A stretch of 64,000 nucleotides of DNA from Cryptomeria japonica (taxonomy: Eukaryota > Streptophyta > Pinopsida > Cupressales > Cupressaceae), in contig NC_081405.1 of NCBI RefSeq assembly GCF_030272615.1, positions 157,437,454 through 157,501,453 on the forward strand. Reading direction: 5' to 3'. Below the pieces are notes generated by a model that was not told where the DNA came from, made no database searches, and was given only the letters and a program-made list of their open reading frames with translations. How positions within the stretch are numbered: position 1 is the stretch's first letter; each line of letters starts with the position of its first letter. The translations under genes and the position numbers were made by a program. Shown here piece after piece: positions 20,802-32,572 of the stretch.

Positions 20802-22944
20802 TAAAAAAAAAATTGTTGTGCATACAGCCAATAATGGCCTTCAGCTCTCTGTGATTTGGATATATTGGCGTTCTCTATTTACAGAAACGAATCAAAGTAT
20901 CTGTTTCTCGTATAGCCAAATAGTTGACTAAAATCATAAATTGATCTAGAAAGGAGTAAATACTGGATAAATCACATCTAGGCAAGGATTGTAGAGAATG
21001 ACAGAATACTTCAGCAAGATAAAGAATGTTCCAAGCCACTCTGAGTTTTGTCCGGTACTTCAAGTTCTGCCAATCCCAAGTCTCTCTATTTTTTTTAATC
21101 TCTCTATTTTATTTTATTTAAGTGTAGAGATAAAAAAAAAATGTTCTTTCACCTCGACAATGTAATAAGTATGTTGGAGGGTGGAAAACAGGCCATCTAT
21201 GGGAATATACGATGGAAATAATTATTATAATTAATGTTAAATAAATGTAGAGATTAAATGAATTTATTAAAAATAGAATTTAGTTTTAATTTTATTATTA
21301 TTGGAAGAGGTTCATAAAAAATTATAGTTACACTATTTGTATTAAAAATATAAAGATTAGTTCTATTTAGTTAGTTTTAGTTACAAAGACCATAAATTAT
21401 TTATCAAGGTAATGTAAAGATAAGCTATAAGTGTAGTAGATTTGGCTATAAAATAAATAAAAATCAGCAACAATATTGTTGATATAAATATATTTCACAG
21501 TTGTGCAAGAAGGTAGTATGATAAGCATGCAATTCTAAAATAGAATAAAATATAACCTTGTAACAACGAACAATTGTTAGAAGTTGAACAAAATTCGAGT
21601 TGGACAAATCATGTTATACCAATAATTGAAGAGGCCTAGAGAGTATTTTGAGGTAGATTGTGATCCTAGAGGCAAAACTTTATCCTTGAGAGAGATGACC
21701 CTCAGCTTGTAGCTTGATAACATAATTGTAAGTGCCTTGACCAATTAAAGAGACAATGGACTTCATTTGGTTTAGTAAACCAAAAAAATGATTTGAATTT
21801 CAATCTCACAAGGAGAAAAGGAGTGAAAAAACAATCAAACATCTAAACCTCCAAATGCATTTGGTGATGGGAAGGCAAAATAAGCTGGAAATTGCATTGT
21901 GAGTTGTTGATAAATGAAGAAGAGCATCTTTCCACCTCCAAGGGAAATGAATAAGGGTAGGTATGAAGCAAAAAGAGTCGTCCATTTAACTGTTTAAAAT
22001 GAGGACTGAACCAAAAGCAGTGTTTGAAGGACTAGTTTCAATTTAGATGTTAGGAATTTATTTATTCAAGTGTCTCAATTTTATAAATTGACTTGTGCAT
22101 TTGATTTTATATTGTTTAGGTTTTACTTTTGTGAATGTAGAAATGATTTTTACATGTGTAAACTTGAACCTAATGTATGAGAATGAACTTATCACACATA
22201 GATTTGAGGGGACAATTTTGTAATTTGAAACTTGTTTGCCTTAATTCCTAATATTTGAAGTTGTGTATGGACAAGCAGTGTGTTAGGATTTAATTCCACC
22301 ATGTCAATTTTTTTTGAGTCCCTTCACTTTTGTATGTCTAGCCTAATTCGACCCACTAATTATAATCGATTTGAGAAATCTTTATGTGGGTCTTCATTTG
22401 TGATTTATGCATTGGTGTGGTTCTCTATTGTCCCCTCGTGCATTGGGAATTGCCAATATCCATAAAAGTCTCTGTATGAGGGTTTTGTATTGGAATTTCT
22501 AAGTGTTTTTTTAGTGTTTTGGGGGTTTCCTTTAATGCAATGCCTTTCACCCGTTTCTCGATATCCCCACATATTTACCTTAGGAAATTTTCATTGTTGG
22601 GATACTAGACTTCTTCCTCCACAATACTGTTGTCTCCCCATCTCGATCCTTAATCCCCAATCATTTCCACTAAAATGCCTAAGTCCTTTGATTTTGGTAG
22701 GGCATTAGGTTTCCACTTCCCAAAGTACCCCTTCTATCTTCACCCCACCATCTCAATATTTTCTATGAAAAGTTTTCCTTAGTATTTCAAACTTAACATT
22801 CCCTTCATACCTTCCTTGACCCTCAAAAATCCATTATTCCTTTTTCATTCTCCTTTAGATTCAACCTTTTGAACTTCCCTCTCCCTTCATGTCTCCCACT
22901 AGAAGTTTGAATTTCCTTTATATTTATTAACTTGTTGGACTTCC
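20802..22944. other. No gene seen; upstream region of the protease exon and AT-rich DNA
   Basis: The first 60-100 bp probably hold the minus-strand promoter of the protease exon. The rest (20940-22944) is AT-rich with poly-A/T runs at 21092-21140. I cannot assign any element. Confidence 0.4.
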
Positions 22945-25900
22945 TATTGGGGACTTGTTGAGAGGGTGTTGGAATTATGTGTTGTCATTGATGTCAACAT
23001 TGATGTTTAACAATATGTGTTGTCACCAATTTGGTTAGATGGAAAATTGGTAGATCAGATGATGTATGTCAGAATATTTGAGAGATGATTGGTTTATGAT
23101 GTAGAAGGTCATTTGGAGATTCATCATATGGCAGAATATCACTCCAAAATTAATGGTATGTGTTGATATACTTGATTTATATTGGATGCTTGTTGAAGTC
23201 ATCTTTGGTTGGTGTCTGCATGCTTAAGATTTCATATGGATGATGGTTGAGTTTAGTTTTGTCATTGAATGCTTGAGAAAATTCTATAAGAGTTAGGACA
23301 AAGTATTTCTTATATGTTTGTGAAGTGGTCTTTGCCTTCGCATCCTACTGCATTGCATCCCTTGGTTTTGTGGTTCTTGAATTATTCTTAGTGGTGTCTC
23401 AGGTATCTACTATCAAGATTTCAGTTGGTTACATCATATATTGAAAAAGTTATATGTGTTTGACTCTCCAATCTCAAAATAATAGTGCAGTATGCCACAG
23501 TCCAAGCATTCTTCTACCTTAATAGATATGTCCATGTGTATTTGAGGATATGATAAGAATGGTGTAGTGAATCCATGAAATGAAATTTTGGTCTATTGGT
23601 GAGTTGGTGGATGATTTCTTATATACTGTTGTAATACAGTCTATCAGGTCTACATAGCGAATACAAGTTCAGTAAGATATTTCCTTGTAACAATAGTTGG
23701 TGATTTGTCACTTTAAGAGATGATTAGAGAATGATTGTCTATGGGTCACATGTCTTGTTTGGTGATTCACAAAATATTTTAGATGTCTGGTTGTGTTAGG
23801 ATCAATCTTTAATGAGTAGGTTTGATGTTTGAAGCTGACTGAGTTTGTTCCTTTGATTGTGATTGATCTTGACCCATCTTATTTGTGTTGGAGAATATTT
23901 TGGAAATCTATTGAGGTTGACTATGACTTAGGTTGATTTGCAATCTATTGTATTGATGATGTATTGTGTTTGGGGGCTAACTCTTCTCTTATCACATGTT
24001 TCTCTTATTGGACCTCCCATTGAGTTGGCCTACTTTGTTAGCACACATTAACGTTATGTTCTAGTCATGATTTACGGTGAACAAAAGTTGCATTCGCATT
24101 GTGCATGTAATCTAGCTAAAGAGTCTTTAACTTAGAGTCTTCCTCATAATGTTAGTTGAACTCTTACTCATCTTCAGAAATTTCATGCATTCATGCATAA
24201 TTTCAGCTCCTTGATCACTATATATCATTTTGTAATTCATACAGATTTGGTAATGTAAATGATTTAATTGCATTCATTTTGTTCTTCAGATTTCAATATG
24301 CAAGTGTTTCTTTTATTTTCCAGCTAGAGATCCAGACTCTATTTTGCAGGATTAGCTGCAAAACTTTACATTGTATCAGATCGAGGTTGCTAAGAAGAAG
24401 AAGCTAAACACAATTGTTTGAAAGTAGATTTTTGAAGATTACCATCTCCGTGGGAGATGATGTAGACCTTTGTTTCTAGATGCATGCATATTCTTCCCCT
24501 AATTTTTGCATGCTCCTTGCTTTCTTCATATGTTGATCTGGGAAATTTGGGGCTTTGTAAAACTTGAACTTTTATAAAGTTTATATAGGGGTTTCTGCTT
24601 AAAGCATCTAGTATACATTTCTTTTAATAAGTTTCTTGAATAAAAAAAGAAGATTAAAGTTGTTATTAACCACTAAGCTCTGAACTCTTCCTCCACTTGG
24701 CAACCAAAAGTATTCTTTTGTTCTAAATTCTTGTCTACATGAGATTCCAATGTTGCAACTTTGTTTGCTCCTAGAGATTCTTTCTAGCAGGGTTCCTGAC
24801 TACATGATATTCCAAAGTCACATCCTCGAGTGCTTCCAGAATTTCTTTCTAGTGGGACATTACTGAGCATTAGATAAACAATGACATCATCCCAACTGAA
24901 GGTCATCTTTGCAATTCTTCAATTTGGAGCACATTTTTTTGCAGATTCATATCTTCTTGTCTTTAGATGATCAGTTTATGTATTCAGAGGTCATGTACCT
25001 ATTTGTTCATCCATTTGAGCAACATAGAATATGTACAATTGCATATTCAAAGTATCTCGGAGGTACTCATGTAGTGGTTTCTATGACTCTGATACAATCC
25101 TGTTGCAGTGTGGATTCATTTGCAATTCTTCATCGGCAGTTGCAACTTTCTTCTTTAGTTTGAATAAATGGTTAGGATATTTTTCAATTGAGTTTTCTCC
25201 TTTATTCTTTGTAAATGGGTTCCTATCAGGCTTTGTTGCCAAGACCCATAACTCTCCTTATTTAGACTTTAGGGGGGGCTTAGCACATATTAACGTTATG
25301 TTCTAGCTATGATTTATGGAGAACAGACATTGCATTCGCATTGTGCATGAAAGCTAACTTAGAGTCTTCCTCGTAATTTTAGTTGAACTCTTACTCATCT
25401 TCAGAAATTGCATGCATTCATGCATAATTTCTGCTCCTTGATCACTATATATCATTTTGTAGTAATTCATACAGATTTGGTAATGTAAATGATTTAATTG
25501 CATTCATTATGTTCTTCCAATTTTAATATGCAAGTTTTGCTTTTATTTTCCAACTAGAGATCCAGACTCTATTTTGCAAGATTAGCTACAAAATTTTACA
25601 TACTTGATGTATTTGGGCATTGCAAAGGGTATATATGAAGGACAAATCATTGTAAGTGCGGTGTATGTGGTTGCTAATGTGAGTACCTATCTTTTAGATG
25701 TGAGAGTTGATGAGAAGCTTATGAAGTGTGTGAAGTTAGTGTGACAAATTATTCGTGGGATACATAGAGTAGTGTGTTATCAACATTACAAAGATGTTTC
25801 TTCTACTGCAATTGACCATATGATGTTCATTGTAATATTTTATTATATCTTGCATTGAAGTGATCTTTAGTTTGCAAGTTATTGTATTTGCCCTAGGGCA

Positions 25901-26183
25901 GTGTGCCTTAGTTTGGAAGTCTAGGTGGTAGTGAGCATCCTTGTAAATAAGCCTAAAATAGATATTATAATACTTGTTTCATATATTGTGAGTTGATCCT
26001 CACCATGGTTTTTTCCTTATTAGGTTTTCCACGTAAAAATCTTTGTGTTCTTGTGTGATGAATTCTCTATTTTATTCTTCATTTCTATAGATCTAAATTT
26101 AATGTTTCAAAAGTAAATGAATGGATAAATTTTAGTTTATGTTGATTCACCCCCCCCTCTCAGCATCCGATGTGTATTCAACA
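22945..26183 (+). repeat. 5' LTR, interrupted by a miniature element
   Basis: Without the 1565-bp insertion and its 5-bp duplication it is about 1669 bp, close to the 1723 bp of the 3' LTR. The start is TATTGGGGACTTG against TGTTGGAGATTTG in the 3' LTR, so the canonical TG has mutated to TA. The end is TATTCAACA. A C-rich CCCCCCCCTCTCAGCATC segment lies near the end, as in the 3' LTR. Confidence 0.8.
24036..25600 (+). mobile_element. Miniature LTR element (TRIM-like), 1565 bp
   Basis: Flanked by a perfect TACTT duplication (24031-24035 and 25601-25605), inserted in the 5' LTR of the surrounding element. The uninterrupted site can be read in the 3' LTR at about 31970 (GACCTACTTGATG). Its own LTRs are 24036-24370 (TGTTAGCACAC...TTTACA) and about 25278-25600, with few differences. 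The left LTR is followed at once by TGTATCAGATCGAGG, a tRNA-Met-like primer site. The right one is preceded by the purine tract TTTAGGGGGGG. The 0.9-kb interior has no credible ORF. The size is slightly above classical TRIMs. Confidence 0.85.
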
Positions 26184-26185
26184 AT

Positions 26186-26197
26186 TGGTATCAAAGA
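26186..26197 (+). promoter_or_regulatory. Primer-binding site
   Basis: TGGTATCAAAG begins two bases after the 5' LTR end. It differs by one base from the TGGTATCAGAG complementary to plant initiator tRNA-Met that most Ty1/copia elements use. Confidence 0.8.
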
Positions 26198-26250
26198 AAG
26201 GTTCTTGAAGCAACAGTCTAACAAATGAGGTAGATCATTATTTTCAAAAC

Positions 26251-27390
26251 ATGAGATCTAGGACAAGCTTGAATAAAAAATTTGGTTCGAAAATAGATTT
26301 AGATGCCATAAAACCTGAAGGACAATATGTTGGTCCTACTAATGCAAAAATGAATCTTGAAGGAGAACTTAAAACTCCCCATAGTGATCTATATGAAGCT
26401 AGAGCTCAATGCAGAAAATATCAAGATAAACTTAAGAAAGTAGACAATAACATAGTTTATTTGAAGAGTCAATTTGAAGGAGGAAAGAAGACTGCCAATT
26501 ATTTACAAACCAAGCTACATAACAAATTTGTTGAATGCACAAAGCTTAAGGAAGAACTTGTCATCTTAAGAAAGGAGTTGAAGGAATGCAAAAGAACAAA
26601 TTGAAAAGGGGTAGAAACTCAAAGGTGGTAAAGATTGCTTGATGGTATGCTCAATGCTCAAAAATCACCTAAGGATAAGGGTGGTCTTGGTTTTGAAAAG
26701 GTAGAGTGTTCTAAGAATGATAAAGGGAAAGAGAAAGTACAAGATAAAGACAAAAGACAAAAGATAACCAAAATAATTTCAATTGAGTCTAGAAAAAAAA
26801 TAAAAATTCAAGAGGCCAGTCCCTAATCAAACTGCACAAACCAAGTACCCTAATTCCTTCAATGATAATTATTTTTCCTACAATAAGTTTGGACATAGAG
26901 CTATTGAATTTAGAAGGAATATGAATCATAATTCATTTAGGTTCTCAATACCTCAACCATTTAATGGTCAATGTTATGCTTGCAACAAATTTGGACATAG
27001 AGCTAATGAATGTAGAAGTAGAATGATGAGGAATGGCTTCATGAATACAAACAATGCTAAAAATGCCTAATCTTTCAAAGATTATTGTTATACATGCAAC
27101 AAATTTGGTCACAAGGCTATCGAGCATGAATATAATGATAGGAGGAGTGGGAATAGTCTGCATCATGTCCTACATGTTATAATTGCAATAACTAGAGACA
27201 CATAGCTAGATTTTGCAGAGGGAAGAATACAAGGCCTTTTATCCCATTGAAAAAGACTGATGTTGAACAAGAAAAGAAGAAGATGAACAATGGGTAAAGA
27301 AATCTAAAGGAAGTAATGTAAATCAAGAGGAAAGTGAAACAAGTGATGGATCTATACCCCAGGATGGTGCAGACACTTCTTCCATAAACT
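26251..27390 (+). pseudogene. Copia-like Gag with several zinc knuckles
   Basis: Frame 26251-26604 gives a Lys/Glu-rich coiled coil typical of the C-terminal half of plant Ty1/copia Gag. After stops, 26635-26820 continues as a basic linker. From about 26870 to 27220 four knuckle-like units follow. One is intact, Cys-Tyr-Ala-Cys-Asn-Lys-Phe-Gly-His-Arg-Ala-Asn-Glu-Cys, near 26973-27013. The others have lost a Cys (Tyr, Phe or His instead) or carry a stop. Having four tandem knuckles is more than usual. The start of Gag (capsid part) seems missing or very degraded. No protease follows. Confidence 0.6.
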
Positions 27391-29410
27391 AAATAGAAAG
27401 AGTAATATCTAAGGGGGAGATATATTTACAAATTTATCACACCCCCTGTGAAGAACATATGCTAAAATATTTAGCATGTTGATCAATGAAGCTATGAACA
27501 TGATGATCTAATGAAGTAAAGGTAGTTGATGCAATTTTCGAAGCAGTTGGTTTGCTTGTGGAGGATTGTGAAGGGTTTTACATACTATTGTTTGACAAAA
27601 GTGAAAAGTTGTTATTGATGAAGAGCATATTTTAGGGTAGAAGAGAATTGTATGTATGTTATACTTGGTATTTTCTTGACCTCATTCGAAGCATTCGAGT
27701 GATTGAGGAGCTCGGGAGCAAGGAATAATTTACAAGCTATCTGGCGTATTAAATGGAGAATGTTAGGGCATAATTGAACAAGTTAAATTCAAAATTTACT
27801 TTGTCAAAATCACTCAAGATTGTACATAATTGATCAAGTTAAATTCAAAATTTTACTTTTTCAAAATCACTTAAGATTGTGCATTCATTGAGCTAAGCGG
27901 AGATTTGGAAATTTGAAAGCCTGCTGGCGAACAATTTGAAGTTTGTACAAACCCTTGTGTCTGTGTTCTTAAGTATTTAAAATTTATTTCACACCCTCTT
28001 TTTTGAGATATATAAGGTGTTCTATCATGGCTACTCCCATTGTTGTCGATGCTTCTATGTGGACAAGGCCAAAATTCAAGACATATCCATTTGTGTCCAA
28101 AGAAAAGGATAAAGATGGTGCGTTTTTTAAGGTTCTCATGGATGTCATGCTTACAGAGGACATTAAGGCCTTACTTACATGTTCCATTGACAAAAATAAA
28201 CCATTGAGGATTTGAAGAGTTGTGACAAGAATTGATTAAGGAAGATCATACCTACAAGCCAAAATGCAAGAACATTGTGGATAAAGATAAGACATATGGA
28301 AGGATTTCCTTGATTTCATCAATAACCATGAGTAGATCAAAATAATATTGAGTAGGATTCATGATGACTACATGTATCTAGACAAGTTGTACAAAATTAC
28401 AAATGATGTTATTAGGGTATTGATTGGTCTACGTGCCACCAGACCAATTTTGATGATGAAGGTAGTGAAAAATACAACTATTATAGAACTAAATGGTTTG
28501 AATTTTGACAACATAAGTATGATAGTTGAATATATTATGGACCTTGACATACAATAAGCATCAAAGGGGATCACATATAAAATATACTATTCAAACAGGG
28601 AAGGATCCATGATTGGTACTGTCATTCACGTGACGTACCTGATGGTGAAGGAAGGAGCAAATTTTGACTTGTGTGAGTTACTAAGGGTGCAAATATTAGA
28701 AAAATTGATGTGGACAAAAGATATAAAATATAACTTTAGGTTTGCTTCATTGATCATTTGCTTAGCCTTTCTATTTTTGAATTAATTGCCTAGTGTTAAG
28801 GGAAAGCAGTGAGACAAATTTTTACCAATGGGTGCACATATTAGAAGTCAAATCAAAAGTTTCAAAGATGAAAAAGCCTCCTACAATTCTTCATACTGGG
28901 TTTTTCTTTCTACAATTAGAGATGCAAGCAAGAGAAAGTATTCCTAATGATTTGGTTAAGAAGATATAAGAATGAAGTTACTTTTTTGGTTGATAAAGAT
29001 CATTGTTTTGATGAAGTTGTTGAGAGAAGAATGTGTTGGCTACTAGAGCTTCCTTATGATGTGTCCACAAAATATGTGCAAAGTAATATTGAAGTTTTGT
29101 TTAAGATGTCAAAGGTTCCCAAATAGGAAAGGTTTGGGACATCCACAAGAAAATAATCAAGAAGAAGGTGGAAGTAGGGCATGCTAAACAAATGGAAGCA
29201 TTGTAAAAGAAATATGATCTTCTCAAAGTATCTGAAGCCTTTGGAAAGTCTCCACAGAGTGTTTCCTCTATGGAAGGAAGTTTTGGACAAGCTACAAGAA
29301 TACCTAGTAGGTTCATAGTTTCTACTCTTGTCGTTTCTTTAAAGATATCACCACCTTACGACACAAGAAGAAGAAGAAGAAGAAGAAGAAGAGGAGCAAA
29401 AAAAAAAAGG

Positions 29411-29720
29411 GGGGAGACAGAGGAAGAAGCAAGTGTGAAAGACAAAAATGAAGGAAAGGATAAGAAATCTAAAAAGGCTACACTGCAAGAGACCAAACAT
29501 GAGCCTTTGAACCTTGTTGTTGTTGCAAATGCAATTGTACAACATGTCACGCCTAAAGAAAAAGGGGAGACAGAGGAAGAAGCAAGTGTGAAAGACAAAA
29601 ATGAAGGAAAGGATAAGAAATCTAAAAAGGCTACACTGCAAAAGACCAAACATGAGCCTTTGAACCTTGATGTTGTTGCAAATGCAATTGTACAACATGT
29701 CACACCTAAAGAAAACAATA
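29411..29720 (+). repeat. Two tandem copies of a 153-bp coding repeat
   Basis: The unit beginning GGGGAGACAGAGGAAGAAGC at 29411 recurs at 29564 with about three differences. 153 is a multiple of three, so the frame is kept and yields a repeated 51-residue Lys/Glu-rich unit. It is preceded by a (GAA)n run at 29366-29391. Confidence 0.9.
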
Positions 29721-30163
29721 AAATTGTAGGATAAAGTGCATGGTGTAGACAAGAAAACAATTGAAAACGTTATTATCATATAGATGAGGACTTTCAATAT
29801 GGGTCTCAATGAGATCCTTGATGAAAAACCAAAGAGTCTTGCTAATACTTTGAGTATAGAGAGATATGGAGCATTATTGGAAGAGGTGAAGATAAGACAA
29901 TGAGCCTTAGAGAAGGCTAGTGGATCTTTGGCACATGAGGAGAGAGGACAAGTGTCATAGGTGCTAACTATAGGACTGAGGACCAAGGAAAGAATCGACA
30001 TTATTATGGGAAAGGATAGAGAATAAATCAAGAGGTTGATAAAGAAAATTTAGGAGAGGATAATAGACTTCTTAGGTGACATTATAATTGGTGAGAAAAC
30101 TACTCCTCCAAAGCAAAAAGGAGAAGATATAATGATGAAACCAGTTGGTGTGGAAGAATAAGA

Positions 30164-30347
30164 ACTTGTTGAGATTACAATCACGGTTTCAACTAGTAGT
30201 CATTGCATAAGTACTTCAAGTTCTAATTCAACAAGGTCAAGCAAATCAAGTAAGGACTTGTTGAGATTACAATCACAGTTTCAACTAGTAGTCATTGCAT
30301 AAGTACTTCAAGTTCTAATTCAACAAGGTCAAGCAAATCAAGCAAAA
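30164..30347 (+). repeat. Two tandem copies of a 92-bp unit
   Basis: ACTTGTTGAGATTACAATCAC at 30164 recurs at 30256. The copies run to CAAGCAAATCAAG and are almost identical. As 92 is not a multiple of three, the duplication shifts the reading frame of the ORF in which it lies. Confidence 0.9.
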
Positions 30348-30837
30348 ATTTCTCCAATACATAAGTTACATCTTGGTGATGTTCTTCACCACTCTACATG
30401 GAAGGAGATATTGCAAACTCGTATGCAAAGCCGAGAGTTGGTTGATGAGGCAGTAAAGGTGTTGCAATAAGGCCTTCTAGCAGCAACCATCCATTCATCA
30501 TTGTCGAGCATACAATAATTGGAATTGCTAACTAATTCATTCAAGGATTATGTATCTAATTTTAAGGCAAAAATAGAGAAGGATGTTGAGAAAAAACTGA
30601 ATGACAAAATATTAGTTGATGTCTCAGACAAACATACAATTGCACACAAGTTGCAGATTAACTTAAAAGATTTTAAGGATTGTGTCAATGAATCCCTTGT
30701 GTTATATTAGTTTCTGATTGGTGTAATTATTATGTCCTTTGTCCTTTATGTCAAAGAGGAAGAGATATTAGCTAAGGGGGAGATTAGGGAGATTATACAG
30801 ATATTTGTAGATATTTGTATAGTGTTGCAATAAATGA

Positions 30838-30849
30838 AAAGGGGGAGTT
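30838..30849 (+). promoter_or_regulatory. Polypurine tract
   Basis: AAAAGGGGGAGTT directly precedes the TGTTGGAG start of the 3' LTR. It would be the plus-strand primer for reverse transcription. Confidence 0.75.
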
Positions 30850-32572
30850 TGTTGGAGATTTGTTGAGAGGGTGTTTGCAATATGTGTTGTCATTGATGTT
30901 AACACTAATATCTGATAATGTGTGTTGTCACCAAGTTGATTAGATGGAACATTTTTAGATCAAATGATGTATGTTGGGATATTTGAGAGATGATTGGTAT
31001 GTGATGTAGAAGGTCATTCGAAGATTCACCAAATGGTTGAGTATCAATCCGGAATTGATGGTATGTGTCAATATACTTGATTTGCATTGGATACTTATTG
31101 AATTCATCTTTGGTTGGTGTCTACATGTTTAGTATTTCATATGGATGATGGTTGAGTTCAATTTTATCATTAAGTGCTTGAGAAAATTGTCTAAGTGGAG
31201 ACAAAGTATTTTCTCTATGTTTGTGAAGTGGTATATGGCTCTGCATCCTATTGCATTACATCCCTTGGTTATACGGTTCTAGAATTATGCTTAGTGGTGT
31301 CTGAGGTATCTACTATAAAGATTTCAGTTGATTACATAGTCTACTAAAAAAGCTATATGTGTTTGACTCTCTAACCTCAGAATAATAGTGTAGTATGTCA
31401 CAATCCAATTAGAAGAATGCTTCGCTTTCTTCTACCTTGATAGATATGCTCATGTAGATTTGAAGATATGATAAGAAAGGTATGGTGAATCCATGACATG
31501 AATTTTAGGTCCGATGGTGAGTTGCTAGATGATTTCTTGTACACTGTTGTTACACAATCTATCAGGTCTACACAACGAATACAAGTTCAATAAGATATTT
31601 CCTTGTATCAATAGTTGGTGATTTGTCACTTTAGGAGATGATTAGAGAACAATTGTCTATGGTCACATGTCTTGCTTGGTGGTTAGTATCATGTTTTAGA
31701 TGTTCAGTTGTGTTAAGATCAATCTTTAATGAGTAGGTTTGATGTTTGAAGTTGACTGAGATTGTTCCTTTGATTGTGGTTGATCCTGACCCATCCTATT
31801 TATGTTAGAGAATATTTATCCCGACCCATCCTATTTATGTTAGAGAATACTTTGGAAATATATTAAGACTAACTATGACTTAGGTTTATTCATAACGTAT
31901 TTTATTGATGACGGGGTTGACTCTTGCGTTGTCACGTGTTTCACTTATTGGGTCTTATTGAGTTGACCTACTTGATGTATTTGGATGTTGCAAAAGGTAT
32001 ATATGAAGGACAAACATTATACAAGTGTGGTGTATGTAGTTGCCAATATGAGTACCTATCTTTTAGATGTGAAAATTGATGAGAAGCTTATGAAGTGTGC
32101 AAAGTGAGTGTGATAAATTATTCTTGGGATACATAAAGGATTGCGCTATCAATATTACAGATATGCTTCTTCTACTATGGTTCACCATATTATGTTAATT
32201 GTCATGTTTCATTATATATTGTACTAAAGAAGTGATCTTCAGTTTGCAAGTTATTGTATCTTTCCCTAGGGTAATGTGCCTTAGCTTGCAAGTCTAGGTG
32301 GCAGTGAGCCTCCTTGGAAACAAGCCTAAAACAAACATTGTAATACTTGTTTCATATATTGTGAGTTGATCATCACCGTGGTTTTCCCCTCATTATGTTT
32401 TCCACGTAAAACTCTTGGTGCCATTATGTGATGAATGCTTTGTTTTGTTCTTCATTTCTACATATTTGAATTTAATGTGTTAAAAGTAAATGAATGGATT
32501 AATTTTAGTTTACGTTGATTCACGCCCCCTCCCACACACACACACCTCTCAGCATCTTGTGTGTGTTCAACA
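30850..32572 (+). repeat. 3' LTR of the non-autonomous element
   Basis: 1723 bp from TGTTGGAG to TTCAACA. It aligns by eye to 22945-24030 and 25606-26183 over its full length. It carries a short internal duplication at about 31796-31850 (GACCCATCCTATTTATGTTAGAGAATA twice in part) and a (CA)n run near 32533 not seen in the 5' LTR. Confidence 0.8.

Larger units (their letters stand above)
28027..30710 (+). pseudogene. Decayed second ORF of the non-autonomous element
   Basis: A chain of broken frames begins with ATG at 28027 (28 bp after a TATATAAG at about 28009) and ends with the stop after 30707, about 140 bp before the 3' LTR. Readable parts are at 28027-28215, 28348-28557, 29270-29734 (Lys/Glu-rich repeat) and 30519-30710. 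The order is globular N-terminal part, charged low-complexity part, helical C-terminal part. The position just before the 3' LTR also resembles the accessory ORF of copy C at 9742-12946. I do not recognise the family, and homology between the two is only a suspicion. Confidence 0.4.
22945..32572 (+). mobile_element. Complete non-autonomous LTR element with copia-like gag, no pol
   Basis: Two long direct repeats (22945-26183 with a nested insertion, and 30850-32572) flank 4.67 kb of internal DNA. A tRNA-Met-type PBS follows the 5' LTR and a GGGGGAG purine tract precedes the 3' LTR. Target duplications are CTTCC (22940-22944) and CTTAC (32573-32577), 4 of 5 matching. The internal region has a zinc-knuckle gag and a decayed second ORF, with no protease, integrase or RT motif. 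It would need pol from a Ty1/copia relative. Orientation is plus. Confidence 0.8.

Noticed and set aside
20349-20831. Start of the protease at the upstream TTG (20831)
   Set aside because: ATG at 20801 gives a canonical signal peptide directly; the upstream residues are an extension of the open frame through a poly-T run.
14136-22944. tRNA or rRNA genes
   Set aside because: No cloverleaf with A/B boxes or rRNA segments could be recognised on reading both strands.
29348-30031. Minus-strand frames rich in Phe and Ser
   Set aside because: Mirror of the Lys/Glu-rich plus-strand repeat; hydrophobic look arises from reverse translation of AAG/GAA codons.
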